Assembly (NCBI GenBank): GCA_029977705.1
Contig: JAPOKJ010000028.1
Coordinates: forward strand, 1 to 44,833
Source of the DNA: Burkholderiales bacterium
GTDB taxonomy: Bacteria > Pseudomonadota > Gammaproteobacteria > Burkholderiales > Burkholderiaceae_E
Length of the DNA stretch: 44,833 nt
Direction of reading: 5' to 3'
Below the pieces are notes generated by a model. The model made no database searches. It worked only from the letters and a program-made list of their open reading frames with translations, and had not been told where the DNA came from. Both the position numbers and the translations under genes were made by a program. This document shows, one piece after another, positions 23,228-31,999 of the stretch (position 1 is its first letter; every line of letters begins with the position of its first letter).

Positions 23228-24213
23228 TGCAGGCCGTCTGGTACCAGCGCACCGGCCCGGCCCGTGAAGTGCTGCAATACGGGGCGTTCGAAACCCCTCA
23301 GGCCGGTGCTGGCGAGGTCCGGATCCGGCTGTACGCCTCGGCCGTCAACCCGGCCGATACCAACCGCCGTGCCGGAAGGGGTTGGGCCATGGACTATCCC
23401 CTGGTGATCCCCAACAGCGATGGCGCGGGCGTGGTGGACCAGGTCGGAGAGGGGGTCGAGCGCGATCTGATGGGGCGGCGGGTATGGCTCTACAACGGGC
23501 AGCGTGGCCGGCCACTGGGCACTGCGGCACAGTACATCTCCCTGGACCACGATCTGGTCAGCCTTCTGCCCGACAGCCTAAGCTTTGACGAAGGCGCCTG
23601 TCTGGGGATCCCCTGCATGACGGCCTGGCATTGCCTGTTCGCCGACGGCCCCGTATCGGGTCAGACCGTCCTGGTGCAGGGCGGCGCAGGCGCGGTCGGG
23701 CATTTTGCCGTGCAGTTGGCGGCCTGGGCCGGCGCACGGGTCCTGACCACGGTCTCGGATGCCGACAAGGCCACCCATGCCCGCGCCGGCGGAGCGCATG
23801 AGGTCATCAATTACCGGCAGGAGCCGCTGCGCGAACGCGTGATGACCCTGACCGGCGGGCGTGGCGTCGACCGGGTGGTGGAGGTCGACCTGGGCGCCAA
23901 CCTGACCGATGACATCGCCGTGCTCAAGACCAATGGCGTGCTGGCCTCGTACGCCTCACGCAGCAATGCCCAGCCTGCCCTGCCCTACGCTGAATGCTCA
24001 CGCAAGAACATCACCCTGCGTCCGATGCTCCTGCCTGCGACGCCTCTTGCCAGTCGCCAGGCCGCACAGGCCGGGATCTCGCGCTGGCTGACCGCCGGTT
24101 CGCGCCTGATGACGGTCGCGGCAAGCTTTGCGCTGGCCCGAACCGCCGAAGCGCACGAGGCAGTCGAGGCCGGTGGCAAGCGCGGCACGGTGATTGTCCG
24201 GCCGCAGGAATGA
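23224..24213 (+). CDS. zinc-independent quinone oxidoreductase (MDR superfamily)
   Basis: A 329-residue NADPH:quinone reductase-like medium-chain dehydrogenase. It has a GroES-like N-terminal domain (ASAVNPADTNRRAG, IPNSDGAGVVDQVGEGV) and a Rossmann domain with VLVQGGAGAVGHFAVQLAAWAGARVLTTVSD, the NADPH motif. It lacks the zinc-binding cysteines of alcohol dehydrogenases. Start choice is between tandem ATGs at 23224 and 23227; the first overlaps the nitroreductase stop codon. It ends 13 bases before the convergent mgtA stop. Reduction of quinones or enones is the family role; physiological substrate unknown. Confidence 0.9.
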   Translation: MMQAVWYQRTGPAREVLQYGAFETPQAGAGEVRIRLYASAVNPADTNRRAGRGWAMDYPLVIPNSDGAGVVDQVGEGVERDLMGRRVWLYNGQRGRPLGTAAQYISLDHDLVSLLPDSLSFDEGACLGIPCMTAWHCLFADGPVSGQTVLVQGGAGAVGHFAVQLAAWAGARVLTTVSDADKATHARAGGAHEVINYRQEPLRERVMTLTGGRGVDRVVEVDLGANLTDDIAVLKTNGVLASYASRSNAQPALPYAECSRKNITLRPMLLPATPLASRQAAQAGISRWLTAGSRLMTVAASFALARTAEAHEAVEAGGKRGTVIVRPQE

Positions 24214-24220
24214 GCGCCGG

Positions 24221-24235
24221 GCCGCCTCAGGCGGC
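24221..24235. terminator. hairpin between convergent genes, terminator-like
   Basis: GCCGCC-TCA-GGCGGC is a perfect 6-bp stem whose three-base loop is the mgtA stop codon. It lies in the 13-base gap and the end of mgtA. There is no T tract, so it may act only weakly or with Rho. Confidence 0.3.
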
Positions 24236-26773
24236 GCGCGCAACCCAGCGGTAGAAGGCGCGCTTGGCCCCTTCGGCGACCAGCAGGTAAGCCAGCACCA
24301 TCGCGGCCAGGATGCCGAAAAACGAGGCCGGGGGCGGCACGAAGCCCAGAAAATGGCCCAGGCTGGTGAAAGGCAGTGCAATCGCCGTGGCCACCACCGC
24401 CAGCGAGGTGGCCAGCAGGAGCGGATGCGGCCAGCTGCGCCACCAGCGACCACGGGTGCGGATGATGAAGATGACCAGCACCTGGGTACACAGCGACTCG
24501 ATGAACCAGCCGGTCTGGAACAGCTTTTCGTTGGCGTGAAAGACCTTGAGCAGCACGAAGAAGGTCAGAAAATCGAAGGCCGAGCTGATCGGACCCAGTA
24601 CGAGCATGAAATTGCGCAGGAAGTTCATGTCCATCACCCGGGGCGACTGAAGGTCCTGGGCATCGACCTTGTCGAAGGGAATCGGCAGCTCGGACAGGTC
24701 GTAAAGCATGTTGTTGAGCAGGATCTGGGTCGGCAGCATCGGCAGGAACGGGAGAAACAGCGCGGCGCCCGCCATGCTGAACATGTTGCCGAAGTTGGAG
24801 CTGGTCCCCATCAGGATGTATTTCATGATGTTGCCGAAGGTGCGCCGCCCTTCCTGGACGGCCTCGCCCAGGACATTCAGGTCCTGCCTGAGCAGGATCA
24901 TGTCAGCGGCCTCCTTGGCCACATCCACGGCCGAATCCACTGACAGCCCGACATCGGCCGCGTGCAACGAGGGCGCATCATTGATGCCATCGCCCAGGTA
25001 GCCCACCACATGTCCGCGGGCCTTCAAGGCGCGGATGACGCGCTCCTTCTGCGCCGGATTGACCCTGCAGAACAGGTTGATGTCCTGCACCCGCGCCTGC
25101 AGGGCCGCATCGTCCATCCCGGCGATCTCGCGCCCGAGCAGCACACCCTTGACCTCGATACCGAGAGCACCGCAGACGTGGCGGGTCACCAGGTCGCTGT
25201 CACCGGTCACCACCTTGATCGCCACACCGGCCTGCCCGAGCAGGGCCAGGGCAACTGCGGCGCTTTGCTTGGGTGGATCCAGAAAGGCAGCGAAGCCAGC
25301 CAGGGACAGTGCCGACTCGTCGCTGACCACCGCATGCGAATGATCGTGAGGCACCTCGCGCCAGGCGATGCCCAGGGCGCGCAGCCCTTCCTGCTCGAGC
25401 TGTTGGTACTGGTCGCGGATCGCCCGGGTCGAGACCTCATCCAGCGCAACTGCAGCCTCCTGCCCTTCCGCCTGATAATGCGTGCACAGCGCCAGGATTT
25501 CGTCAGGGGCCCCCTTGACCACCAACCAGCGCTTGCCGCCCTTCTCGACCAGCACCGACACGCGCCGGCGCTCGAAGTCGAAGGGGACCTCGTCCAGTTT
25601 GGTCCAGCCCGAAGTGTCGACGTGCCGGCTCTCCAGGATGGCCTCATCGAGCGGGCTCTTCAGGCCCGTCTCGAAAAAGCTGTTCAGGTAGGCCAGCTCG
25701 AGCACCCGGGTGCTCGGTGCGCCCAGGGGATCGACCTGACGATCCAGCCGGATGCGCGCCTCGGTCAATGTCCCGGTCTTGTCGGTGCACAGGACATCCA
25801 TCGAGCCCAGGTCCTGGATGGCCGACAGGCGCTTGACGATCACATGCTGGCGGGCCATCCGCATCGCGCCGCGGGACAGGGTCACCGACACCACCATGGG
25901 CAGCAGCTCCGGCGTCAGTCCGACCGCCAGGGCGACCGCAAAGAGGAAAGACTCGAGCCAAGGCTTGTGCTCGAAAAGATTCACGAACAGCACGAACATC
26001 ACCATCAGCACCGTCAGCCGCATGATCAGCAGGCCGAAGCGGCGTGTGCCGAGTTCGAAGGAGGTCGGTTCCGAGGGCCGCGACACGCTGTCAGCAATGG
26101 CGCCCAGGAAGGTGTCGGCACCGGTTCGGGTGACCAGCAGGCGGGCACTGCCGCTGATCACCGAGCTGCCCATGAAGACGGCATTGGTCGCCTCCTGCAG
26201 GTCATCGGCCTCCAGATCCACCGCCGCGCTGCGCTTTTCGACCGGAAAGGTCTCGCCAGTGAGCAGTGACTGCTTGACGAACAGGTCCTGGGCCTGGATC
26301 ACCAGGGCATCGGCCGGGATCAGATCGCCCGCCGAGACCTGGACCACGTCACCTTTCACGATCTGCCCCGCCGGAATCTGCCGCGCGACCCCGTCACGCC
26401 AGACCTGGGCGCGCAGGCTCACCGAGCGGCGCAATCGCTCCGCCGAAGCATTGGCGCGGTACTCCTGAACGAAATCCAGCGTGACGCTGATGAGTACGAT
26501 GGTGGCAATGATCGCGAAGTTGGCCAGCTCGCCCATGACGGCGGATACGGCGCTGGCAGCCAGCAGGATCAGCACGAGCGGGTTGCGAAAGCGCGCCAGA
26601 TACTGCCGCAGCAGTGAGTGACGGGTCTTGGGCCGCAATTCATTGGGACCCTCGCTTGCAAGACGCCGGGCCGCCTCGACCTCACTCAGGCCTTTGGCGG
26701 GGTCGCTCGCGGCAAGGGCCTGCGAGGCCAGCGGCTCGAGCCACCAGGGCGGGGGACGTTTGTCGTGAACCAT
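24227..26773 (-). CDS. mgtA: magnesium-translocating P-type ATPase
   Basis: An 848-residue type IIIB P-type ATPase that imports Mg2+ with ATP. The cytoplasmic phosphorylation site is VLCTDKTGTLTEARI near residue 330, the TGE dephosphorylation loop is LLTGETFPVEK, and hinge motifs are TGDSDLV and GDGINDAPSL. The membrane region SNFGNMFSMAGAALFLPFLPMLPTQILLNNMLYDLSELPIPFDKVD is diagnostic of MgtA/MgtB rather than Ca2+ or K+ pumps. ATG at 26773 has GGAAG seven to eight bases upstream; an ATG at 26800 is possible but has poor support. The 188-base upstream region shared with the GNAT gene shows no structure resembling a Mg2+ riboswitch. Expression is expected under Mg2+ limitation, though no PhoP box was recognised. 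Confidence 0.93.
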   Translation of the reverse strand: MVHDKRPPPWWLEPLASQALAASDPAKGLSEVEAARRLASEGPNELRPKTRHSLLRQYLARFRNPLVLILLAASAVSAVMGELANFAIIATIVLISVTLDFVQEYRANASAERLRRSVSLRAQVWRDGVARQIPAGQIVKGDVVQVSAGDLIPADALVIQAQDLFVKQSLLTGETFPVEKRSAAVDLEADDLQEATNAVFMGSSVISGSARLLVTRTGADTFLGAIADSVSRPSEPTSFELGTRRFGLLIMRLTVLMVMFVLFVNLFEHKPWLESFLFAVALAVGLTPELLPMVVSVTLSRGAMRMARQHVIVKRLSAIQDLGSMDVLCTDKTGTLTEARIRLDRQVDPLGAPSTRVLELAYLNSFFETGLKSPLDEAILESRHVDTSGWTKLDEVPFDFERRRVSVLVEKGGKRWLVVKGAPDEILALCTHYQAEGQEAAVALDEVSTRAIRDQYQQLEQEGLRALGIAWREVPHDHSHAVVSDESALSLAGFAAFLDPPKQSAAVALALLGQAGVAIKVVTGDSDLVTRHVCGALGIEVKGVLLGREIAGMDDAALQARVQDINLFCRVNPAQKERVIRALKARGHVVGYLGDGINDAPSLHAADVGLSVDSAVDVAKEAADMILLRQDLNVLGEAVQEGRRTFGNIMKYILMGTSSNFGNMFSMAGAALFLPFLPMLPTQILLNNMLYDLSELPIPFDKVDAQDLQSPRVMDMNFLRNFMLVLGPISSAFDFLTFFVLLKVFHANEKLFQTGWFIESLCTQVLVIFIIRTRGRWWRSWPHPLLLATSLAVVATAIALPFTSLGHFLGFVPPPASFFGILAAMVLAYLLVAEGAKRAFYRWVARAA

Positions 26774-26961
26774 GCTGCACTTCCGGGGACTTAAGGCCAT
26801 CCCACAGACCCATGATAGGCCTGTTTGACCGCCGCGGGACGCTCCCTCGGGCGAGGTGAGGTTCAAGTGACCCAGCCTGCCCGGGCACCGAGGTGCGAAA
26901 TAATCGTTCAGAAAAACTCAGCAGCCCCGACCCCCGGGCCAGGGTGCGACCTGACGACGCC

Positions 26962-27583
26962 ATGACCCCACGCGCCCAATCCCCCCTGCACATACGCCCG
27001 ATGCGCCCCGACGACGTGGTGATGGCCCTGGACTGGGCCGCTGCCGAGGGCTGGAACCCCGGCCTGCACGACCATGCCCCTTTCCCGCTTGCCGATCCCG
27101 CGGGCTTCCTGATTGCCCTGCGCGACGATGAGCCGGTGAGCATGATTGCCGCGACCCGGTACGGCGCCGACTATGGCTTCATCGGGTTTTACATCGCCCG
27201 ACCCGAACAGCGGGGCCAAGGCCTGGGCCTGGCGATCTGGCAGGCGGGCATGCTGCATCTGTCGGGCCGCCTGATCGGGCTCGACGGAGTACTGGCCCAA
27301 CAGGGCAATTACCGGACATCCGGCTTCGTCCTGGCCCACCGAAATGCGCGTCATGAAGGCAAGGCCGCATCGGCAGCCCTCCCGGAGCTGCCACCGGGGC
27401 AGCATCTTCGCGCGCTGGCCGAGGTGCCTCGCCAGGCGCTGCATGCCTATGACCGGGCCTTCTTCCCTGCCCCGCCGCAACGGGATGCATGCGATGTTCG
27501 AGACGGCCCGCATGTATACCGGCGCGGCGCCATCGATCTCGACGGATCGCACCTACGGCATCACCAGCTTCGAGCTGGGCTGA
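26962..27583 (+). pseudogene. GNAT family N-acetyltransferase with a frameshift
   Basis: The first frame encodes a GNAT domain: IRPMRPDDVVMALDWAAAEGWNPG, GFIGFYIARPEQRGQGLGLAIW (acetyl-CoA loop RGQGLG), IGLDGVLAQQGNYRTSGFVLAHRN. After AYDRAFFPA near 27468 the frame loses similarity. A shift of one base, at the CCCC run 27470-27473, restores a good C-terminus, RRNGMHAMFETARMYTGAA to ITSFELG, with a stop at 27581-27583. FETARMYTG and TTFELG-like ends are typical for this acetyltransferase group. As read, translation would run on in the wrong frame to 27633, into the neighbouring gene. A real mutation or a sequencing error in the C run are both possible. The intact protein would be about 206 residues. 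Confidence 0.7.
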
Positions 27584-28114
27584 TCACAAGGTCTGGTCCC
27601 GCGTCCCGTTGCGACGCGGTGCATTGCCCTTGATCTTGACGGCGGCATCCCTGAGCACGGGCATGGCTTCCTTGGCACCGTCGAGCTTGAAGCGCACCAC
27701 CCTGAACTGCCCACCATCGAGCGGGAAGGCGATGCCCAGCACACCATCCTGCAGGGCGATCTTGTTGATGGTGTCGAAGTTCTTGAAGTAGTACTCGAAG
27801 CGCTGACCATCCGAGGAACCGCCGCAGAGCAGTTCGACATAGGCCGATCCGGCCTCGGAATTGAGCAGCACCGGATAGTTCGCATCCTTCTCGCACTTGG
27901 AGGCAGTGGCCACGATGTAGAGGCAGGATCCCGACTCGGGGTAGCAATACTGGCCGAAGACCGCACCGGATTCATTGACGGTGGCAGCGAAGGGCTTTTT
28001 CATGTCCTTCACGCTGACCACCCATTCCTTGAACGAGCGCTCCTGCGCCAGTGCTGGCGACGGCCCGGCCAGCGACATCAGGAAAACCAGTACCGCAGCC
28101 CACTTCGCTCTCAT
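27584..28114 (-). CDS. secreted protein of unknown function with four cysteines
   Basis: A 176-residue exported protein: MRAKWAAVLVFLMSLAGPSPALAQ is a clear Sec signal with an ALA-Q cleavage site. The mature part has cysteines in FGQYCYPESGSCLYI, SKCEKD and ELLCGG, likely two disulfides, and is otherwise rich in beta strands with a basic end (KIKGNAPRRNGTRDQ). It distantly recalls invasion-associated locus B proteins (periplasmic, cysteine-containing), but the match is too weak for a name. The second of two in-frame ATGs was chosen: AGGAG touches the first and sits six bases before the second at 28114. It converges with the frameshifted GNAT gene, whose restored stop abuts its own. Confidence 0.78.
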   Translation of the reverse strand: MRAKWAAVLVFLMSLAGPSPALAQERSFKEWVVSVKDMKKPFAATVNESGAVFGQYCYPESGSCLYIVATASKCEKDANYPVLLNSEAGSAYVELLCGGSSDGQRFEYYFKNFDTINKIALQDGVLGIAFPLDGGQFRVVRFKLDGAKEAMPVLRDAAVKIKGNAPRRNGTRDQTL

Positions 28115-28159
28115 CTTCATCTCCTGGAAAAAAGGGAAAACACGGGGTCCCGCATGGCT

Positions 28160-28558
28160 TCAAAACCGTCCGCCCCGAAGCGCCTGAACCTGCTGGTAGG
28201 CGGCATTGATCTGCTTGGATTTGCGTTCGGCCAGCGTGCGCAGGTCCTCTCCGAGGCTCGCCACCTTGTCGGGGTGGTACTGCCGGATCAGCGACTTGTA
28301 GGCGGCCCGGATCTGCTCGGCGGGGGCATTGGGGCTGACCCCGAGAATCACATGCCAGGCCTCGGGATCAGGACCGGATTCAGGCTCCGGTGGCGCCTGG
28401 CGTTGATGCGACTGCTGCTGGTTGCTGCCCCGGGCCGAGCCCCGCGAGGCGCCCTCCCGGCCGGCCGAGCCCGTTGCGCCGGCGTCAGGGGGTGTTCCGG
28501 CCATCAACCTCGAAATGAGCCAATAACCCACCATCAAGCCCACAATGGCGGCAAACAT
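28160..28558 (-). CDS. membrane-anchored J-domain protein
   Basis: A 132-residue protein with an N-terminal transmembrane helix (FAAIVGLMVGYWLISRLM), a Gly/Ser/Gln-rich linker, and a C-terminal J domain: WHVILGVSPNAPAEQIRAAYKSLIRQYHPDKVASLG, with the essential HPD, and an end helix QINAAYQQVQALRGG. J domains stimulate the ATPase of DnaK-type Hsp70; a single-span anchor with a short linker resembles DjlA/DjlC-like co-chaperones that recruit Hsp70 to the membrane. ATG at 28558 places the membrane helix at the start; the longer frame upstream has no Shine-Dalgarno. It is 45 bases upstream of the secreted protein gene on the same strand and may be cotranscribed. Confidence 0.85.
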   Translation of the reverse strand: MFAAIVGLMVGYWLISRLMAGTPPDAGATGSAGREGASRGSARGSNQQQSHQRQAPPEPESGPDPEAWHVILGVSPNAPAEQIRAAYKSLIRQYHPDKVASLGEDLRTLAERKSKQINAAYQQVQALRGGRF

Positions 28559-28744
28559 TTCAGTCGAGCTCAATCCGGGGCCTTCGCAGAGTGTTTTTGA
28601 TGGTGGCCCGCGTCGGAGCAGGCGGCGGGTCAGCCGGCAAACGCCGGCGCGCCTTGACCAAAAGGCGGTAAGCTCGCTATCGGCAGGTGCGGAGAGAAAC
28701 TTTAGCCCGCGCCGCATGAAGGCATCTGCTTGCGAAAATCCACC

Positions 28745-30436
28745 ATGGCATCACCCACATTCGAACGCCTTGCCCCGCCCCGGCTCCCCTGGCGCCCGCT
28801 GCTTCTGGCCCTCGGTCTGCTGCTCTGGTGCGCCCTGTGTGCCGCCGCCGGCGCGGCCACACCGGGGGCTGCAACGCCCGTTGCTGGCACGGGCGGCGAG
28901 ACGGCTCGCGGCGGCCCGGACGAGGCGGTGCTGATGGTGCTCAACCGCCAGGTGATGGCGTTCCGTGCGCCCTACATGGGCCTGTCGCCGGGCATTCGCG
29001 CTGCGCGATCCCGTCTGGCGATCGAGGCAGCACTGTCCGAAGCCGGCGTCCTGCCCGTGACGATCCAGGGCCACAGCGATGGCCAACTCGTCATGATCGA
29101 TGGCAAGCTGGCGTTCTTCGTCACCCCAGGCGATGTTGACCCGGTGCTGGCGCAGCCTCCGGAGTTGCTCGCCGAGCAGGCGGCCCAGCAGCTGCGCAAG
29201 GTCATCGCCGAAACACGTGAGTCGCGCAACCTGGATGCCATGCTGCGCGCCGGCGCCATCAGCCTGGCCGCCACCGTGGCCTTCGCCGTGTTGATGTGGC
29301 TGCTGCTGCGTCTGCGTCAGTGGGCCACCCGCAAGCTGCTGGTGGGCGCCGAACGGCGTGCGAGCCAGATCAAGGTGGCCGGGGCCCGCCTGATTGACCG
29401 ACAGCACCTGTTGCCCCTCCTCAAGACCACCATGGATGCCCTCGGCTGGGTGGCGATGTTCCTGCTTTGCTATGCCTGGCTCAGTTTCGTGCTGACCCGC
29501 TTTCCGTACACACGGCCATGGGGAGAGCTTCTGCACGAATACCTGATCGACATCGGCCGATCGCTCGGCTCGGGTATCGGCAGTGCCCTGCCCGGGCTGG
29601 GCGTATGCCTGGTGATCTTCTTTATCGCCAACCTGTTCATCCGCTTTCTCGGAGGCCTGTTCAGCCGCGTCTCGCAATCGAGCGCGCCCCCGCAGTGGCT
29701 GTCGCCGGAAACGGTCGACACCACGCGCAGGTTGGTGGCCATCGCGATCTGGCTGTTCGCCGTCGTGATGGCCTATCCCTACCTGCCCGGCTCGAAGTCG
29801 GAGGCCTTCAAGGGCGTGTCGGTGCTGCTCGGCCTGATGGTCTCGCTCGGGGCGTCCAGCCTGGTGGGTCAGGGCGCCGCCGGCCTGATCCTGACCTACA
29901 CCCGTACCTTGCGGCCAGGCGATTTCGTCAACATTGGTGGCCACGAGGGTACCGTCATCGAAGTCGGCTTTTTCACCACCCGAATCCATACCGGTCTGGG
30001 TGAGGAATTGACCCTGCCCAATTCGATCATCACCGGCCAGGTGAGCAAGAACTACTCGCGCAATGTGAAGGGGCCCGGCTACATCATCGACACGACGGTG
30101 ACCATCGGTTACGACACCCCCTGGCGCCAGGTCGAGGCCATGCTGTGCGAGGCCGCTCGGCGTACCAAGGGCATCGTCGAAGCCCCTGCCCCGCGAGTCT
30201 TCCAGACGGCGCTGTCCGACTTCTACCCCGAGTACCGGCTGGTGGCGCAGGCCATCCCCAGCAGCCCCCGGCCCAGGGCCGAGGTGCTCAGCCAGTTGCA
30301 CGCCAATATCCAGGATGTCTTCAACGAATACGGGGTGCAGATCATGTCGCCGCACTACATGACGGACCCGCCCGATGCCAAGACGGTCAGGCCCGAGGCC
30401 TGGTATGCAGCCCCGGCCCGGCGCGACGAGGCCTGA
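28745..30436 (+). CDS. MscS family mechanosensitive ion channel
   Basis: A 563-residue membrane protein, longer than E. coli MscS (286), with an N-terminal signal-like segment, a periplasmic domain of about 120 residues, then several membrane helices. The pore helix region is GVSVLLGLMVSLGASSLVGQGAAGLILTYTRTLRPGDFVNIGGHEGTVIEVGFFTTRIHTGLGEELTLPNSIITG, the glycine/alanine-packed TM3 and beta domain of MscS. The C-terminal alpha/beta domain follows. It opens under membrane tension to release solutes in hypo-osmotic shock. ATG at 28745 is preceded by a TTG at 28730 in frame; ATG is preferred. It converges with the VCBS lipoprotein gene across 42 bases holding a short GC hairpin. Confidence 0.92.
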   Translation: MASPTFERLAPPRLPWRPLLLALGLLLWCALCAAAGAATPGAATPVAGTGGETARGGPDEAVLMVLNRQVMAFRAPYMGLSPGIRAARSRLAIEAALSEAGVLPVTIQGHSDGQLVMIDGKLAFFVTPGDVDPVLAQPPELLAEQAAQQLRKVIAETRESRNLDAMLRAGAISLAATVAFAVLMWLLLRLRQWATRKLLVGAERRASQIKVAGARLIDRQHLLPLLKTTMDALGWVAMFLLCYAWLSFVLTRFPYTRPWGELLHEYLIDIGRSLGSGIGSALPGLGVCLVIFFIANLFIRFLGGLFSRVSQSSAPPQWLSPETVDTTRRLVAIAIWLFAVVMAYPYLPGSKSEAFKGVSVLLGLMVSLGASSLVGQGAAGLILTYTRTLRPGDFVNIGGHEGTVIEVGFFTTRIHTGLGEELTLPNSIITGQVSKNYSRNVKGPGYIIDTTVTIGYDTPWRQVEAMLCEAARRTKGIVEAPAPRVFQTALSDFYPEYRLVAQAIPSSPRPRAEVLSQLHANIQDVFNEYGVQIMSPHYMTDPPDAKTVRPEAWYAAPARRDEA

Positions 30437-30478
30437 TATCCCCCACACGGCGCGATGCCCGAGGCGCGCCCACCCGCC

Positions 30479-31999
30479 CTACATCCTGATCCTGCGGCCG
30501 CAGTCGCCACGACTCAGATCGGCGGCACAGCCGCCGGAGTAGGCCTCGAGGTAGCCTGGCATGGCGCTGGAAGGCTTGAACTGCGGTGATTGGCCGACGC
30601 CGGTGTTGAGCCATTGATCGATGATGCCCGCGAGCACACCGCTGCGATCAAAGCGCAGGATGGCCCATTGGGTGCCGTAGCCGCCGGAGGCCGTCGTCTT
30701 CATGTAGAACCCGGCCGATGCGGCGTCATAGAGGATGTCGAGGGGAAACTGGTATTGCGATTGGGAGGCCGGGTCGAGCGGCATCGGCATGATCAGGGCA
30801 CTGGCATGATCGAAGCCGCCCGGCCGGCCCTTGATCCAGAGGACGCCCCAGGATCCCTGATCAAGGCCCACCCGGGTCAGGCCGCCGATCATCAAATCGA
30901 GACGGCCATCGACGGGGACGACGTCCACATCGAAGAATCCGCACATCGGCATCAGGGTCCGAACCGCATCGCGATCAATATAGCTGTAGTCGCGCTGGAA
31001 GCTGCCATCGCCGCGGCCCAGCAACACATAGGGTGCGCCGCAACCGTTGGGCTGGGCCGGATCAATGAAATCCGAGGTGACGATATCGGTGTTGCCATCA
31101 CCGTTGATGTCGAGCGCAACCGCCTTGTGACCGTAGAGGGGATTGGCTTCCTCGACACGCTGGCTTCGGTAAGACCCGTCCGCCTGACTCAGATAGACCA
31201 CCTGGAAACTGCGACCGGCCGCCTGGTTCTGCTCCGGTGTGGCCCCTGGAATGGCAAAGTCAAGGCCGGTGCAGGCGATGTAGATGTCGGGTCGCCGGTC
31301 GTTGTTGAAATCGGCCACTGCGGTGAAGGACGGAGAGATGCAGCCCATCCGGTCGGCCGTGCTCTTGAAGAGCTCGGCAGAGCGATCAACCCACTGGCCC
31401 GAGGCGTCCTGACCCAGAAAATAGCCAACGCCCGGCACGTCGGACCAACCCGTGCCGTACAGGTTGGCAAAGCGTCCCACCATCACGAAGGCTGAGTAAC
31501 GGCCTTCCTGAAAGAAGTCTCCAAAGGCAACCGAGCGGTCCACCGAGTCCTGCTCGTCGGCCAGGGTTTTCGCAATGCCCAGCGCCCTGACCGTGGGCAC
31601 GGCGGTGGCATCGAAGGGGATGCTGTTCTTGTTTTCATAAGAGGTGGGCAGCACCGTCATAGGTACCACGATGCGGGCGGTACTGGTGGCCACACCGCCC
31701 GGTCCGCTGCAGGTAACGGTGTAGTTGTAGATGCCTCCAGCGGCGTGCTGTATGACCGTCGAGCCCGTCACCGCCAGGGACGGCGATAGGCCCTCGGAGA
31801 CCTGGCAACTGGTCGAGTCGCTGGAGGACCAGCTGAGGGTAAGTGGCGCACCAACCGCCAGCTTCAAGGCCGACGGGGACAGGGTGACCGTCGGCGCCTT
31901 CACCACCGGCGCCGCTGGCGTGCCCGAGGATCCGCCGCAGCCTGCCGTGCACAGGATCGCAGCGACCAGGATCAGGGCAAGGGGATGCTGAAGGTGCAT
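30479..31999 (-). CDS. FG-GAP/VCBS repeat lipoprotein, downstream paralogue
   Basis: A 506-residue lipoprotein: signal peptide ending LCTAGC, with lipidation on the cysteine, then a Gly/Ser stretch and an Ig-like domain of about 90 residues (LTLSWSSSDSTSCQVSEG, YNYTVTCSGPGG). The rest contains FG-GAP/VCBS-type calcium-loop repeats such as VADFNNDRRPDIYIAC and LDINGDGNTDIVTSD, which form a beta-propeller-like surface used for ligand or carbohydrate contact. It shares architecture and signature phrases (PTSYENKN, SQADGSYR) with the upstream gene, so it arose by tandem duplication. The ATG at 31999 overlaps the upstream coding region by 28 bases, so it depends on coupling; no Shine-Dalgarno is visible. 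Function unknown, probably cell-surface. Confidence 0.82.
   Translation of the reverse strand: MHLQHPLALILVAAILCTAGCGGSSGTPAAPVVKAPTVTLSPSALKLAVGAPLTLSWSSSDSTSCQVSEGLSPSLAVTGSTVIQHAAGGIYNYTVTCSGPGGVATSTARIVVPMTVLPTSYENKNSIPFDATAVPTVRALGIAKTLADEQDSVDRSVAFGDFFQEGRYSAFVMVGRFANLYGTGWSDVPGVGYFLGQDASGQWVDRSAELFKSTADRMGCISPSFTAVADFNNDRRPDIYIACTGLDFAIPGATPEQNQAAGRSFQVVYLSQADGSYRSQRVEEANPLYGHKAVALDINGDGNTDIVTSDFIDPAQPNGCGAPYVLLGRGDGSFQRDYSYIDRDAVRTLMPMCGFFDVDVVPVDGRLDLMIGGLTRVGLDQGSWGVLWIKGRPGGFDHASALIMPMPLDPASQSQYQFPLDILYDAASAGFYMKTTASGGYGTQWAILRFDRSGVLAGIIDQWLNTGVGQSPQFKPSSAMPGYLEAYSGGCAADLSRGDCGRRIRM

Noticed and set aside
26774-26961. Mg2+ riboswitch before mgtA
   Set aside because: No long leader and no stem pattern resembling known Mg2+ sensors was seen.
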